From: Amyelois transitella
Lineage: Eukaryota > Arthropoda > Insecta > Lepidoptera > Pyralidae
NCBI RefSeq assembly: GCF_032362555.1
Contig: NC_083534.1
Span: 1,020,001-1,084,000 of the forward strand
Length of the DNA: 64,000 bases
Direction of reading: 5' to 3'
In this document: positions 22,508 through 33,139 of the stretch, piece by piece
Position numbering within the stretch: the first letter of the stretch is position 1
How the letters are laid out: every line of letters starts with the position of its first letter
Notes under the pieces: model-generated
Told to the model about the DNA's origin: nothing
Databases searched by the model: none
What the model saw: the letters and a program-made list of their open reading frames with translations, nothing else
Position numbers and translations under genes: made by a program

Positions 22508-22732
22508 CGGCCTCTGTGGCGCAGCGGTAGTGCGCTTGTATTGTCTGTGACACCGGGGGTCCCGGGTTCGAATCACGGCCAGGGCATGATGAGAAAAGAA
22601 CTTTTTCTGATTGGTCTGGGTCTTGGAAGTTTATCTATATATGTAAGTATTTATTATAAAATATAGTATCGTTGAGTTAGTATCTCGTAACACAAGTCTC
22701 GAACTTACTTCGAGGCTAAGATCTGTGTAAAC
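22508..22732 (+). repeat. tSINE, near full length
   Basis: Head GGCCTCTGTGGCGCAGCG with A box, B box GGGTTCGAATCAC. A 6-bp insertion (TTGTAT-like) follows CGCTTG. Confidence 0.88.
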
Positions 22733-23323
22733 TGTTCAAAAAATTTACGACATGCGGTTTCCTCTTGTTCATTAATTTGTCATACCAGTATTATGACTAT
22801 AAGAACATACATATGCTTACTCGTAGTGTCATACTATGATATTTGAAGTCGGTTAGAAAAACTTAATAATTCCTCTCATCTTTTTGATTAATTACCTAGT
22901 TTGTAAAAAAAAGACAATTAGCATATAAATGTATATGTAATTTACATCTATATATTTTACATCTATAGGAAAGGTTTAATTTTAAAATAAAATCTTTTCA
23001 GTATTCTGAAAAGCACTTTAGAATAGTAAAAAAACCGTTTACATTTTCTGATTAAATTCTTAATTTTTAAATTTGTAATTACACAATTTTTCTTAAAATA
23101 TTTTTTTATTACGATCAATACGTCTGCGTTATTATCAAACATGTCAAAAAAAAAATGTTTGTTTATCTGTCCATCATGTTTTCTTTAAATTCTACACTAT
23201 TGTTAATCTTTTTTTTTTCTTTGCCTCAGTCTGGCTCAAATACGTGAATTCGTGTTTTTTTTTTTTGTTTAATATGTAATTAATTTTAGTCACAAATAAT
23301 TTTATTTGCTTAATTCGTGCATT
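22733..23323. other. AT-rich stretch downstream of the 214-residue gene
   Basis: Homopolymer-rich. Minus-strand AATAAA-type signals (TTTATT near 23107 and 23302) could serve the gene that ends at 23324. Nothing else seen. Confidence 0.4.
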
Positions 23324-23568
23324 TCAATCAACAGGTTTAAATATTTTATCACTCTTTTCATCTTCAGAGTCCTCTCGACTCGACTCGTATTCGAATTCGT
23401 CATATTTTTCATCGACCAGAGACAAAAGAGATGTTCTTCGCGCCATTTTCGGTTCGCTCATAGTGCGTCGCGCGTCTATAGTTGATTCTTGATCATTCTG
23501 TGACTGTGACCCAACCATTTTCATATGCTCCACGGTGACTTTAATGTTGTTTTGGAGTTTTTCTCTAT
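23324..23568 (-). CDS. Exon 3 of 214-residue gene, acidic tail and stop
   Basis: DREKLQNNIKVTVEHMKMVG to SDKIFKPVD and TGA. The acceptor ACTTATAG has a weak pyrimidine tract, so the exon start is less certain than the rest. Confidence 0.7.
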
Positions 23569-25277
23569 CTATAAGTTGATAAAGACGTAATTAAAGACGG
23601 TTTTAGCTCTATGGATCACGACATTTTTTTAATGCGATTACTTTAGCTCTTGCTTATAAATTCTAAAACTTTTGCGACAAAAATTAACAATGCTAAATTT
23701 TAAGAAATTGCTAAAACGAATAAAATAATAAAAGAGGTATTATATTGGCGTGTCCTCAGTTGCACGCACCTTCTACCATTAGTCTTCAGAGCCTGGGGTC
23801 CGCTAGTACGCCAGGTAACTTTCTAACCAGGTAACCTTGATCGAACCAATACAGGTAAGGTTCCCCTTCAATGGTTCAAATCAAAACGGAGGTCAAATGG
23901 GAGTCGTTTCGTGTAAAAACCTAACTCACCCAATCCAGGGTCGATGGTCAAAGGCATACCCCGGGCTCCTCTCCTGAGTAGTAAGGATGCAAACTGGACT
24001 AAAGCCAGGAGGAAAAAGATGAATGACCAATTACAACGCAAAGTTTGACGATGTTTGACGGCCTCTAATGGCGCAGCGGTAGTACGCTTGTCTGTAACAC
24101 CGGAGGTCCCGGGTTCGAATCCCGGTCAGGGCATGATGAGAAAAGAACTTTCTCTGATTGGCCTGGGTCTTGGATGTTTATCTATATATGTAAGTATTTA
24201 TTATAAAATATAGTACCGTTGAGTAAGTATCTCGTAACTCAAGTCTCGAACTTACTTCGAGGCTAACTTAATCTGTGTAATTTAACCTGTATAAAAAAAA
24301 GTGATTGCCAGATTTGAAAATCATTTACCTGGTAGGCAGTCTTCAGGACAGGGGCATATAGTTGATATGTCCGGGGTAACAATACGAATGTTCGCGAACG
24401 AATGTTTGAGCACGAAGTTCTCCTTGTCACAACCGCATTTGCCACAAGCGCTTTTGCGTTTAACGACCTCTTTCGTGGAGTGTATTCCTCCTGTGAAATA
24501 CAATACAAATTAACTTCATTGCCCATTAAAAAAAAAACATATGTAGTAGAAAAATTATGAACCAGCTGTGCCCGCGACTTCGTCCGCGTGGAATAGTTAT
24601 ATCATTAAAGACCTCGACGATGAATAATTTTACCCGTTTTTTCCACATTTACCATTATTTCTTTATTATAGTTGCTGCGTGATGTTATATAGCCTAAAGC
24701 CTTCCTCGATAAATGGTCTATTCGACGCAAAACTAATTTTTCAATTCGATCCAGTAGTTCCTGAGATTAGCGCGTTCAAACAAACAAACTCTTCAGCTTT
24801 ATTTAGGGAAGACAGAGCCAACAGACTTGCAAAAGACTGTATAGACCGTGTTCGGCTAAAGGAGGGAATTGAGATTCAAATAGTCACAGGTTGCTAGCCC
24901 ATCGTCTACAAGAAGAATCTCTAATTTATTAGCCTTTCCCTTAGTCGCCTCTTACGACATTCATGGCAAAAATATGGAGTGGTCCTATTCTTAAGTACCA
25001 CACGGCAAAAAAAATGATGAAATGCAAAAGATATCTGACCTTTCGCTCCTTTAGAGAAATTTAGGGGCACAACCGCTTCGTGAGAACCATTATCCTTCTT
25101 GCTACTTCTACTTCTGCCCCCCAAAGAAGCTAACGCCTTTTTTATGGTGGACTTGATACTCCTCTTTTCTTCTGGGGTGTAAAGGAGATTACAAATACAC
25201 TTGTCGCTCGGCCCTTTTCCTTCAGTCATAAGTTGTAGTGATTCTTCGTCCAACTTTTTAATTTTACTGTAGTCCAT
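23324..25277 (-). CDS. Uncharacterised 214-residue cysteine- and charge-rich protein, 3 exons
   Basis: Not recognised. Exons 25040-25277, 24329-24490 and 23324-23568 join in phase (645 nt with stop). The ATG at 25277 has a strong context (GGCCATGG). The N-terminal third is Lys/Ser-rich (LYTPEEKRSIKSTIKKALAS). The middle has a Cys cluster: CGKCGC at about 95-100 and CPCPEDC at about 125-131, plus CIC at 27-29. The C-terminus is acidic and Ser-rich (ESSREDSEDEKSDK). No signal peptide or membrane segment. The paired Cys clusters could bind metal, but that is inference. Introns carry an E element, a tSINE, a Hel-A and a G element. Clean splice sites and three joined open exons argue for a real gene. 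Confidence 0.75.
23845..24015 (-). repeat. E element
   Basis: CACCCAATCCAGGGTCGATG and CCCCGGGCTCCTCTCC, within intron 2 of the 214-residue gene. Confidence 0.6.
24058..24292 (+). repeat. tSINE, full length
   Basis: GGCCTCTAATGGCGCAGCGG head, B box GGGTTCGAATCCC, tail AATCTGTGTAATTTAACC. Confidence 0.9.
24329..24490 (-). CDS. Exon 2 of 214-residue gene, Cys clusters
   Basis: GIHSTKEVVKRKSACGKCGC to DISTICPCPEDCLP; TTTCACAG acceptor, GTAAAT donor. Confidence 0.78.
24562..24802 (-). mobile_element. Hel-A, terminal CTAG mutated
   Basis: CAGCTGTGCCCGCGACTTCG to CAAACTCTTCAGCTTTAT; abuts a G copy. Confidence 0.75.
24804..25006 (-). repeat. G element, tail missing
   Basis: GACAGAGCCAACAGACTTGC to a head without GTGCC (ACCACACGGCA). 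Confidence 0.7.
25040..25277 (-). CDS. Exon 1 of 214-residue gene
   Basis: MDYSKIKKLDEESLQLMTEG to NFSKGAK, donor GTCAGA; leaves in phase 1. Confidence 0.75.
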
Positions 25278-26063
25278 GGCCGTAAGAGCTTTTTTTTATT
25301 TTTGGTTAATTTTTTTATTGGTTACTTTTTTTTTTTAATTTTAACAATGATATAAAGAGTGTATTTTTAATGTTTTTTACTAATGTTAAATTATAAATAT
25401 CTATTTGTATTTTTTTTTTATATTTAGAAGTGATTTTTCTTTTATTGTCGTCTAAATACTTATTTGCTGAGCTTTATAGATATTTTCTTACTATGGAGTA
25501 ATGTTTAGTCAAACTAATAATGTTGGTTAAATACGAGAGAAACATATTTATGCAGAGCTTCTACGGGATATGTACCTTTTAAGTTTCATATAAAAATAAG
25601 TGTTTACGATACTAAACATATTATTAGTTTTATAGTAAGCAGTATAATACAATGTAGTGAATTGCAAATTATTTGATAGTAACTTGTAATAAACATGTAT
25701 CATTAGTAAAGATTTTGTGTTTAAAAAGGATTGAACTGTAGTTTTGTCGTCGGTTACGCGGGGTGCGGCCATTTTGAATTACAAAATTACGTACTTTTGT
25801 AACAAAATGGCGCACATTTTTGTTCTTGATTTTATTGTTTCATTTCACATACCTAATATATATCAAACTATTTTGTAATTTTATTGTGAAACGAATTTTG
25901 TTTATTATTTTTTATGAGTTAACTCTTATTATCGGCAAAATAAACCATCATGATCTAAAAATAGAAAAAAGAACATTGTAACATTTAGGTACCTTTATGC
26001 ACACATTATTATTTATGTATTTAGAAAATTTACTAAATAAAATAAAATTCTTAATTAATTTAC
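25278..26063. other. AT-rich upstream region of the 214-residue gene
   Basis: A minus-strand frame starting at 25772 (MAAPRVTDDKTTVQ..) has a good ATG context but no clear donor or partner exon, and is not called. Poly-T runs otherwise. Confidence 0.45.
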
Positions 26064-26183
26064 ATACATGTATACAAACGTACATTTAATCACGTCTATA
26101 TCCCTTGCGGGGTAGACAGAGCCAACAGTCTTGAAAATACTGATAGGCCAAGTTCAGCTATTTGGCTTTAAGATAGAATTGAG
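26064..26183 (-). repeat. G element 3' half
   Basis: CGTCTATATCCCTTGCGG to AAGATAGAATTGAGA. Confidence 0.75.
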
Positions 26184-26349
26184 AACTCCTCTCCACTGAA
26201 GACACAATCGGGATATTACTAAGTAAGTCCTAGTAGTATACGAGTTCTAGGACTACGTTTGTGCCTATCTGCAATTCTAAGAGGGATAGGCAGAGACTAC
26301 AACTATTATAAGGTGTCTAAGGATTTGTTATGGCAGATATTATTTGTTT

Positions 26350-26446
26350 CTATCATTAAGCGAACGTGGCCATTCAGTCTTTTCAAGACTGTTGGCTCTG
26401 TCTACCCCGCAAGGGATATAGACGTGACCATATGTATGTATGTATA
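26350..26446 (+). repeat. G element 3' half
   Basis: GAACGTGGCCATTCAGTC to GACGTGACCATATGTATG; inverted relative to the preceding copy, with 160 bp of unassigned sequence between. Confidence 0.75.
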
Positions 26447-26762
26447 TATTATTTGTTTCGTGTCCGTAGCACTGTCGGATAAACGATTTTAAATCTATCT
26501 ATATAATTACTTACAGCTGTGTTTTACGCAAATTAAAATTGTTCCGTAAATATTACTCCATTTCAAGGGTATGAGTGGTCATAATGGACCTTCAAATAAC
26601 GTTTTCAAATCTGTATGGTGAACACCTGAATGTCAACCGTATTTGTACTTACGTCAATTTTGTTTTTCTTTTAAATAAAAATATAGATATCTATGCAAAA
26701 TGTAATTTTACTCAGACGACCTCCTTGACGAACGGTTAAAGACCACTTACGAACAAACGTAT

Positions 26763-27031
26763 AGTACATACATATATACATATAATCACGTCTATATCCC
26801 TTGCGGGGTAGACAGAGCCAACAGTCTTGAAAAGACTGAATGACCACGTTCAGCTATTTGGCTTAATGATAGAATTGATATTCAAATAGTGACAGATTGC
26901 TGGCCCATCACCTAAAAATAAGAATCCCAAGTTTGTAAGCCTATCCCTTAGTCGCCTTTTACGACATCCATGGGAAAGAGATGGGGTGGTCCTATTCTTT
27001 TTTGGTATTGGTGCCGGGAACCACACGGCAC
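26763..27031 (-). repeat. G element, full length
   Basis: ATAATCACGTCTATATCC to GGGAACCACACGGCAC. One of the cleanest copies. Confidence 0.9.
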
Positions 27032-27248
27032 AATACGATTCAATTTCATTAAAACAGCTCCGCTGAGAGCTAGCGGTTACTGTGAGAGACGTATTTCGAT
27101 TGAAATTTCTTTCCTAGACTTTTTTTTTGTGAAATGTTAAACACAGGCTATTAACTAGGATTCTGAAAATTTTGTGGTTAAGTGTTCAAAGCGTATGTTT
27201 TGACCCTTAATAATAAGTGAATGAAATGAACATGTGCCCTTCACTTTG

Positions 27249-27477
27249 AATAAAACGACTCCATTTCTTTCCGATTGATGTTGTAAAAAAGGTGACTAAA
27301 GTGTTGGCTTATAAACTTGGGTTTCTTCTTTTAGGCGATGGGCTAGCAACCTGTCGCTATTTGAATCACAATTCTATCATTAAGCCATACAGCTGAACGT
27401 GGCGTTTCAGTCTTTTAAAGACTGTTGGCTCTGTCTACCCCGCAAGAGATACAGACATAATGATATGTATGTATGTC
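27249..27477 (+). repeat. G element, head missing
   Basis: AAACGACTCCATTTCTTTCC to CAGACATAATGATATGTATG. Confidence 0.75.
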
Positions 27478-27813
27478 ATCTGATAGCCATAATGGAAAAC
27501 GTTCAACGGTTTGAATAATATGCTCTTATACACATGAAGTACAAATAACACTGACAAATGTTCTATAACACCCACAAATAATGTTAAATAAAGCAAAAAA
27601 TAAGCTAAAATATTGTCATTACTCAACTTATTCGTTTTCGTATAAAATTTGTTGACTAATGGAAAGTAAAATTATGTATGCCCCTACCAGTCAAATCTAA
27701 AATTGTGCCGTGTGGTTCCTGGCACTCCATAATAGTATACTTCATATTACAATACAATACAAATTATCTTTATTGCCCTTAAAGAGACATATAAATATTA
27801 TTATTAACTACCA
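27478..27813. other. Intergenic, lone G head at 27703-27727
   Basis: Only GTGCCGTGTGGTTCCTGGC is recognisable; no gene seen. Confidence 0.5.
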
Positions 27814-28071
27814 CTAGCTGCGCCCGCGACTTCTTCCGCGTGGAATAGTTATTTTGGGCATCGTTGAAACCCTCAAGGATTATTAACTTTCCCCGTTTTT
27901 TTTACATTTTTCATTATTCTTTGCTCCTTATAGTTGCAGCGTGATGTTATATAGCCTTCCTCGATAAATGATCTATTCGATGCAAAAAGATTTTTTTCAA
28001 TTCGAAGCAGTAGTTCCTGAGATTAGCGCGTTCAAACAAACAAACTCTTCAGCTTTATAATATTGATATAG
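27814..28071 (-). mobile_element. Hel-A, near complete
   Basis: CTAGCTGCGCCCGCGACTTC to AGCTTTATAATATTGATA. Confidence 0.8.
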
Positions 28072-28375
28072 AAGATTGGGTCTGACAGAGAACTTAGTTG
28101 TACTTTGTAGGATATTTTTACCTAATTTGAAAGTGAAATACAAACCTACCTATTTATTAAACTGGCAATAATTTGATCCAAGTCCGTAATCGAAATCCGC
28201 TAATTTGGAACTTCTTATTTTTCTTATAAGTTTTTTTGTGGATTCATTATCAAATTTCTTTTTTTTATAATGACGTAATGAAGTCTTATTAGGATAGGAA
28301 GACCGTTGGAGAAATGGTTTTATTCACGACTTGTTATCTCCGGAAATTCCCAGTAAATAAAACTAACTACCTTTC

Positions 28376-28626
28376 ATATATAATCACGTCTATAGCCCTT
28401 GCAGGGTAGACAGAGTCGGCAGTGTTGAAATACTGATAGGCCACGTTCAGCAGTCAGGCTTAACGATAGAATTGAGATTCAAATAGTGACAGGTTACTAG
28501 GCCATCGCCTAAAACAAGAATCACAAGTTTATAAGCATATCCCTTAGTCGCCTTTTACGTCATCAATGGAAAAGAGAAGGAGTGGTCCCTATTCTTTTTA
28601 ATATTGGTCCCGGTAAATACACGGCA
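28376..28626 (-). repeat. G element, near full length
   Basis: ATAATCACGTCTATAGCC to a diverged head GTAAATACACGGCAC. Confidence 0.8.
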
Positions 28627-28679
28627 CCAAAACTTACTTATCATCTTTTGTGGTGGAAACCTTGAGACCGTAGGGTCCA

Positions 28680-28810
28680 TCAGCTTATCAGCTTTTTAAT
28701 TTTCTTTTCTAAGAGTCTGGTGTCCCGTGACCAGAGGGCTGGAAACATCTTAGGTCAAGGATTAAGCGTTGCAATTCAACGTGGCAATGCAACCAGCCTT
28801 CTGGGCACGT
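28680..28810 (+). repeat. Possible LINE remnant
   Basis: A stretch reading roughly as RGNATSLLGTLLRAN (GGCAATGCAACCAGCCTTCT) resembles a non-LTR coding tail. No frame of useful length. Confidence 0.35.
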
Positions 28811-29230
28811 TGCTGAGAGCAAACAATTGAGAGAGACTACATAATTTACAAATTAGAAGGGTTTTTTCTTTCTCTTTAAATATTTAATTCACGAAAATTA
28901 CTTAAATACTAATTTATACTTCCATCCCATCCATCCAGCCCTGTCACCATAATTTAGTAGGATAGCATGAAGTAGGTATGTAAGTTAACTTTAAACCGAC
29001 TTACTTCTAGTAACCTAAGTATGTAAAGTTATACCTACTGCCCATCCCGTAATCTCTGTGTTTAGTTACTGAGATAACAGGAAAATACGTGCACAGGCAG
29101 AAACAAGAACAAAAAAAAATTTAAAATAATATTATTAATTTATTTATGTACTTACACAAAATTATATACAGGAGCATTTAATACAGTAATTCTAGTACAA
29201 AGGTGCTACTTATTTCAAAAAGAATTTAAT
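28811..29230. other. Intergenic, nothing recognised
   Basis: AT-rich sequence with no splice-flanked frame or family match. Confidence 0.5.
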
Positions 29231-29464
29231 TATATACGGGACAAATTACACAGATTGAGTTAGCCTCGAAGTAAGTTCGACACTTGTGTTACGAAATACC
29301 AACTCAACAATACTATATGTTATAATAAATACTTATATAGATAAACATCCAAGACCCGGGCCGATCAGAAAAAGTTCTTTTCTCATCATGCCCTGGCCGG
29401 GATTCGAACTCGGGACCTCCGGTGTCACAGACAAGCGTACTACCGCTGCGCCACAGAGGCCGTC
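29231..29464 (-). repeat. tSINE, full length
   Basis: ACGGGACAAATTACACAG tail at the left; CCGGGATTCGAACTCGGG and GCGCCACAGAGGCC head at the right. Confidence 0.9.
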
Positions 29465-29784
29465 GATGATGATATGGTACACTTAGTTCGCGAACCCGAC
29501 TCGCACTTGGCCGGTTTCTTCAAATATTTTTACTTTTTTTTACTTTACTTCAGGACATACAAAACTTAACTACAGATTAAAAAGTTAGTTCTTAATTTGT
29601 TACCCATTTAACTGTCATGTTTACATAGACTTGCTATCAGGATTCTTAGTTTGGAGTTCACGACAAACAACAGTGAAGACAAACAGACAAATTAGAGATA
29701 AGAGTTCAACTTTGAAATCGGTTAAGTTAGTTTTTGCTAACTAACCAGTAGTAAGACCTACCAGCATGTATTCATACATACACA

Positions 29785-29940
29785 TACCATACATACATAC
29801 AGTCACGTTTATATCCCTTGCGGGGTAGACAGAGTAAACGGTCTTGTAAAGACTATAGGCCACGTTCAGATGTTTCTCATTGAGATTCTAATAGTGACAG
29901 GTTGCGAGCCCATCGTCTAAATAAAGAATCCCAAGTTTGT
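29785..29940 (-). repeat. G element 3' part
   Basis: GTCACGTTTATATCCCTTG to GAATCCCAAGTTTGTG. Confidence 0.7.
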
Positions 29941-29959
29941 GTATAATAATTTAATTTTA

Positions 29960-29972
29960 TCTATACTAATAT

Positions 29973-30007
<35 letters not shown>

Positions 30008-30339
30008 CGGGACAAATTACACTGATTGAGTTAGCCTCGAAGTAAGTTCGAGACTTGTGTTACGAGATACTAACTCAACGATACTATATTTTATAATAAA
30101 TTATAATGCTAAAGAGTTTGTTTGTTTGTTTAAACGCGCCAATCTCAGGAACTTCTGGTTCGAATTGAAAAATTATTTTATCGAGGAAGGCTTTTAGCTA
30201 TATTACATTACGCTGCAACTATTAGAAGCGAAGAAATAATGGAAAATGTGAATGAAACGGGGAAAATTATTCATCCTTTAGGGCTTCAATGATGCCCAAA
30301 ATAACTATTCCACGCGGACGGAGGCGCAAGCACAGCTAG
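29960..30339 (+). mobile_element. Hel-A split by a tSINE fragment
   Basis: 5' end TCTATACTAATATTATA at 29960, body resuming TTATAATGCTAAAGAG at 30103, 3' end CAAGCACAGCTAG. About 100 bp of tSINE tail lies between. Confidence 0.8.
30004..30102 (-). repeat. tSINE 3' fragment nested in Hel-A
   Basis: ACGGGACAAATTACACTG, TTACGAGATACTAACTCAAC, and ATTTTATAATAAA next to an (AT)n tract; ATTATA on both sides may be the target duplication. Confidence 0.8.
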
Positions 30340-30660
30340 TAATAATATATATAAATAATCGCTCGAATTTGCCCATCACATACATTTAAAACACGAAAAA
30401 AATTTAATCCCAGCTCTCCTCAACCAAAATAATTACACAGCACCCATTCATTTTGGATCAGGGGTTAAAGAGACATTAAGATAAACACTGTACGATAAGA
30501 GCAAGATCTGAGATAATCCGTTAAGCGGATTTACTTTTGAGTATAGGTATATCAGAGTCTTGTGAATCGAGAATCATTAGGATATCAATTAAATGTTTTT
30601 GTACACGACGAATTTTAATCTTTACATACATCTAATAAAACAGTAAAAATATTTTGTCTG
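30340..30660. other. Intergenic, nothing recognised
   Basis: No frame, RNA gene or repeat family identified. Confidence 0.45.
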
Positions 30661-30701
30661 TACATTTATTTTTGAATGTAATGGATAGATGGGACACTTA
30701 G

Positions 30702-30744
30702 AATGAATAATAGAAAGCATTTTTTTTGCTTTCTATTATTCATT
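30702..30744. repeat. Perfect inverted repeat, 18-bp arms, T7 loop
   Basis: AATGAATAATAGAAAGCA and its exact reverse complement around seven T. Confidence 0.93.
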
Positions 30745-30944
30745 TTGTCTGTCTGCCTGTATGTATGATCACGCTTATCTCCGAAAGTACTGAACCGATT
30801 TACTTAAAACTTTCACCAATTGCTTTGTTTTAACTCAGAAAAACATTTGAAGTTTGTTTCATAAAAATTGGTTCACTAATAAACTTAAAACTCAAAATTA
30901 AAATTCAAATGACGATAACTATTTTTTTAGTTATCGTCACCACC

Positions 30945-31016
30945 GCAGCGGCCTCGACGGTCCAGTGGTTGGCGCGTGAGACTGTGAAGTTGGCGGTCCA
31001 AGTTCGAGCCCCAACA
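30945..31016 (+). repeat. tRNA-like head of a second SINE type
   Basis: GGTCCAGTGGTTGGCGCG (A-box-like) and GGTCCAAGTTCGAGCCCC (B box) are spaced as in a tRNA. The 3' acceptor stem is absent, so this is not a functional tRNA gene. Confidence 0.6.
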
Positions 31017-31326
31017 AAAACGAGATATTTTTTTTTATTTCACATTATAACCTAATTTAAAAATTTTTTTAGTATCTGTAATTTTTAACAGAAATTTGTA
31101 TTTTTTGTATGCACGATGAGTTCACATCTAGAAGACTTGCCACTTTTGTACGTGTTATTTTGTACTTTTATGTTTTGTTTTGTTACTGTGTCATGTCAGT
31201 TTTGTGAACCAAATAAAAAAAAAATTATTGTAGAAATTTACGCGGACGAAATCGCGGGCAACAGCTAGTTACATATGTATATGTTAATTGAAACGACTGA
31301 AAGGCCACGTTCAGATGTACGGCTTA

Positions 31327-31543
31327 CTAGAGTCCGCCCACGACTTCGTCCGCATGGAAACCCTATCAATCCCGCGGGATCTCCGGGATAAAAAGTAGCC
31401 TATATGTTATTCTGGGTCTTTAGCTACGTACATACCAAATTTCATCGTAATCGGTTCAGTAGTTTTTGCGTGAAAGAGTAACAAACATCCATACTGACAT
31501 CCTGACATACTCACAATCTTTCGCATTTATAATATTAGTAGGA
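31327..31543 (-). mobile_element. Hel-B, variant with extra ACTGACATCCTGACATACT
   Basis: CTAGAGTCCGCCCACGACTT to AATATTAGTAGGA; the same longer subtype as 60376-60593. Confidence 0.85.
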
Positions 31544-31589
31544 TTGATGGAATTGAGATTCAAATAGCAACAGGTCGGTAACAGGGAAT

Positions 31590-31663
31590 ATTATTCATCC
31601 TTGAGGGCTTCAATGATGCCCAAAATAACTATTCCACGCGGACGTAGTCGGGGGCACAGCTAG
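31590..31663 (+). mobile_element. Hel-A 3' fragment
   Basis: TTATTCATCCTTGAGGGC to GGGGGCACAGCTAG; directly followed by Hel-B. Confidence 0.8.
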
Positions 31664-31860
31664 TCCTACTACTATTATAAAGGCGAAAGTTTGTATGGAT
31701 GTTTGTTACTCTTTCACGCAAAAACTACTGAACCGATTACCATGAAATTTGGTATGTAGGTAGCCGAAGACCCAGAATAATACATAGGCTACTTTTTATC
31801 CCAGAGTTCCGGCGGGATTGATAGGGTTTCCATGCGGACGAAGTCGCGGGCGGCCTCTAG
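31664..31860 (+). mobile_element. Hel-B, complete, joined head-to-tail to Hel-A
   Basis: Starts TCCTACTACTATTATAAAGG immediately after the Hel-A CTAG and ends GGGCGGCCTCTAG before T. Confidence 0.9.
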
Positions 31861-32156
31861 TCAGTTATAAACGCGCGAAAAACTATCGCTGTCCCTTTTT
31901 CAAGTCATAATAAAATGCGAAACAGCGATAAAAATGGCGTCTTGTCGGAAGCAGGATAAGTTTCCACGCGGGCGAGTAGCCACCTAACAGAAGACTAATT
32001 ATACTTTAAAATTTACCAATGAATTCAATTCGTATCGAATCGAACTATTTTATAAAAGCCATTTCGACATTTAATTCCTAAGAGACCGAGGAACTAATTT
32101 ACAAACACATATAAAATAATGGAATGTCTTTTATTTGTGCCGCCTTATATTATTAG
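31861..32156. other. Intergenic, unassigned
   Basis: Contains TTTCCACGCGGGCGAGTAG, vaguely Helitron-end-like, but no complete element. Confidence 0.4.
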
Positions 32157-32329
32157 TGCCGTGTGGTTCCCGGCACCAGTACAAAAAAGAATAGGACCAC
32201 TTCATCTCTTTCCCATGGATGTCGTAAAAGGCGATTAAGGGATAGGCTTACAAACTTGGGATTATGTTTTTAGGCGATGGACTAGCAACCTGTCACTATT
32301 TGAATCTCAATTCTGTCATTAAGCCAAAT
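32157..32329 (+). repeat. G element 5' part
   Basis: GTGCCGTGTGGTTCCCGGC to TTAAGCCAAATA. Confidence 0.8.
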
Positions 32330-32339
32330 AATAAAAGAC

Positions 32340-32606
32340 ATACATTACATACATATGGTCACGTCTATACCTTACCCTAGTGCGGTAGACAGAACTAACA
32401 GTCTTGTAAAGACTGATAGGCCACGTTCAGCTATTTGGCTTTAAGATAGAATTGAGATTCAAATAGCGACGGGTTGCTAGCCCATCGCCTAAAAGAAGAA
32501 TCCCAATTTTATACGCCTACCCATTAGTCGCCTTTTACGACGTCCATGGGAGAGTGATGGAGTGGACCTATTCTTTTTTCTATTGGTGCCGGGAACCACA
32601 CGGCAA
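32340..32606 (-). repeat. G element, full length
   Basis: GGTCACGTCTATACC to GGGAACCACACGGCA; forms a head-out inverted pair with the previous copy. Confidence 0.85.
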
Positions 32607-32617
32607 TTCCTAACATA

Positions 32618-32741
32618 CTTACGTAAAATCCATCCTCTTTCCTAGAACGGTAGGCAGAGACTACATCTTTCCACTTGCCACGATCCTCGCACACTTCTTT
32701 CGCATCATCCACATTCATAACTCTCTTCATTCAAGCTCGTC
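32618..32741 (-). repeat. R element 3' end
   Basis: The minus-strand frame reads KRVMNVDDAKEVCEDRGKWK, the LINE coding end. Confidence 0.75.
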
Positions 32742-32790
32742 GGTTTATTATTTCGGATATTTTTTTCCTAATAATAGGAATTATATAATA

Positions 32791-33055
32791 CTAGCTGTGC
32801 CCGCGACTTTGTCCGCGTGGAATAGTTATTTTGGGCATCATTAAAGTCCTCAAGGATTAATAATTTTTTCCGGTTTCTTTTCACATTTTTCATTATTTCT
32901 TTGCTCCTTATAGTTGCAGCGTGATGTTATATAGACTAAAGCCTTTAGGTCTATTCGACGCAAAAATATATTTTTTAATTCGAACCAGTAGTTCCTGAAA
33001 TAAGCGCGTTCAAACAAACAAACTCTTCAGCTTCATAATATTAGTATAATATAGA
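32791..33055 (-). mobile_element. Hel-A, near complete
   Basis: CTAGCTGTGCCCGCGACTTT to AGCTTCATAATATTAG. Confidence 0.82.
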
Positions 33056-33139
33056 TGTTTTACGATTATTTCACGGAAGTTTACCAAATTCGTGGGGAGC
33101 AATAAATAAATATGGATGCATTCGGTATAATATACTTAC

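Larger units (their letters stand above)
30660..31268 (+). mobile_element. Helitron-like element with embedded tRNA-like segment (5' end uncertain)
   Basis: Ends ACGCGGACGAAATCGCGG then CAACAGCTAG with T following. Contains TACTGAACCGATTTAC, and at 30945-31015 a tRNA-like block. Left boundary not determined. Confidence 0.55.

Noticed and set aside
25548..25772. Frame MAAPRVTDDKTTVQ.. with a good start context
   Set aside because: AT-rich downstream, no convincing donor and no partner exon; could be a leader exon but not supportable.
30945..31016. Possible tRNA gene
   Set aside because: A and B boxes are present but no acceptor stem pairs, and the block lies inside an interspersed element.
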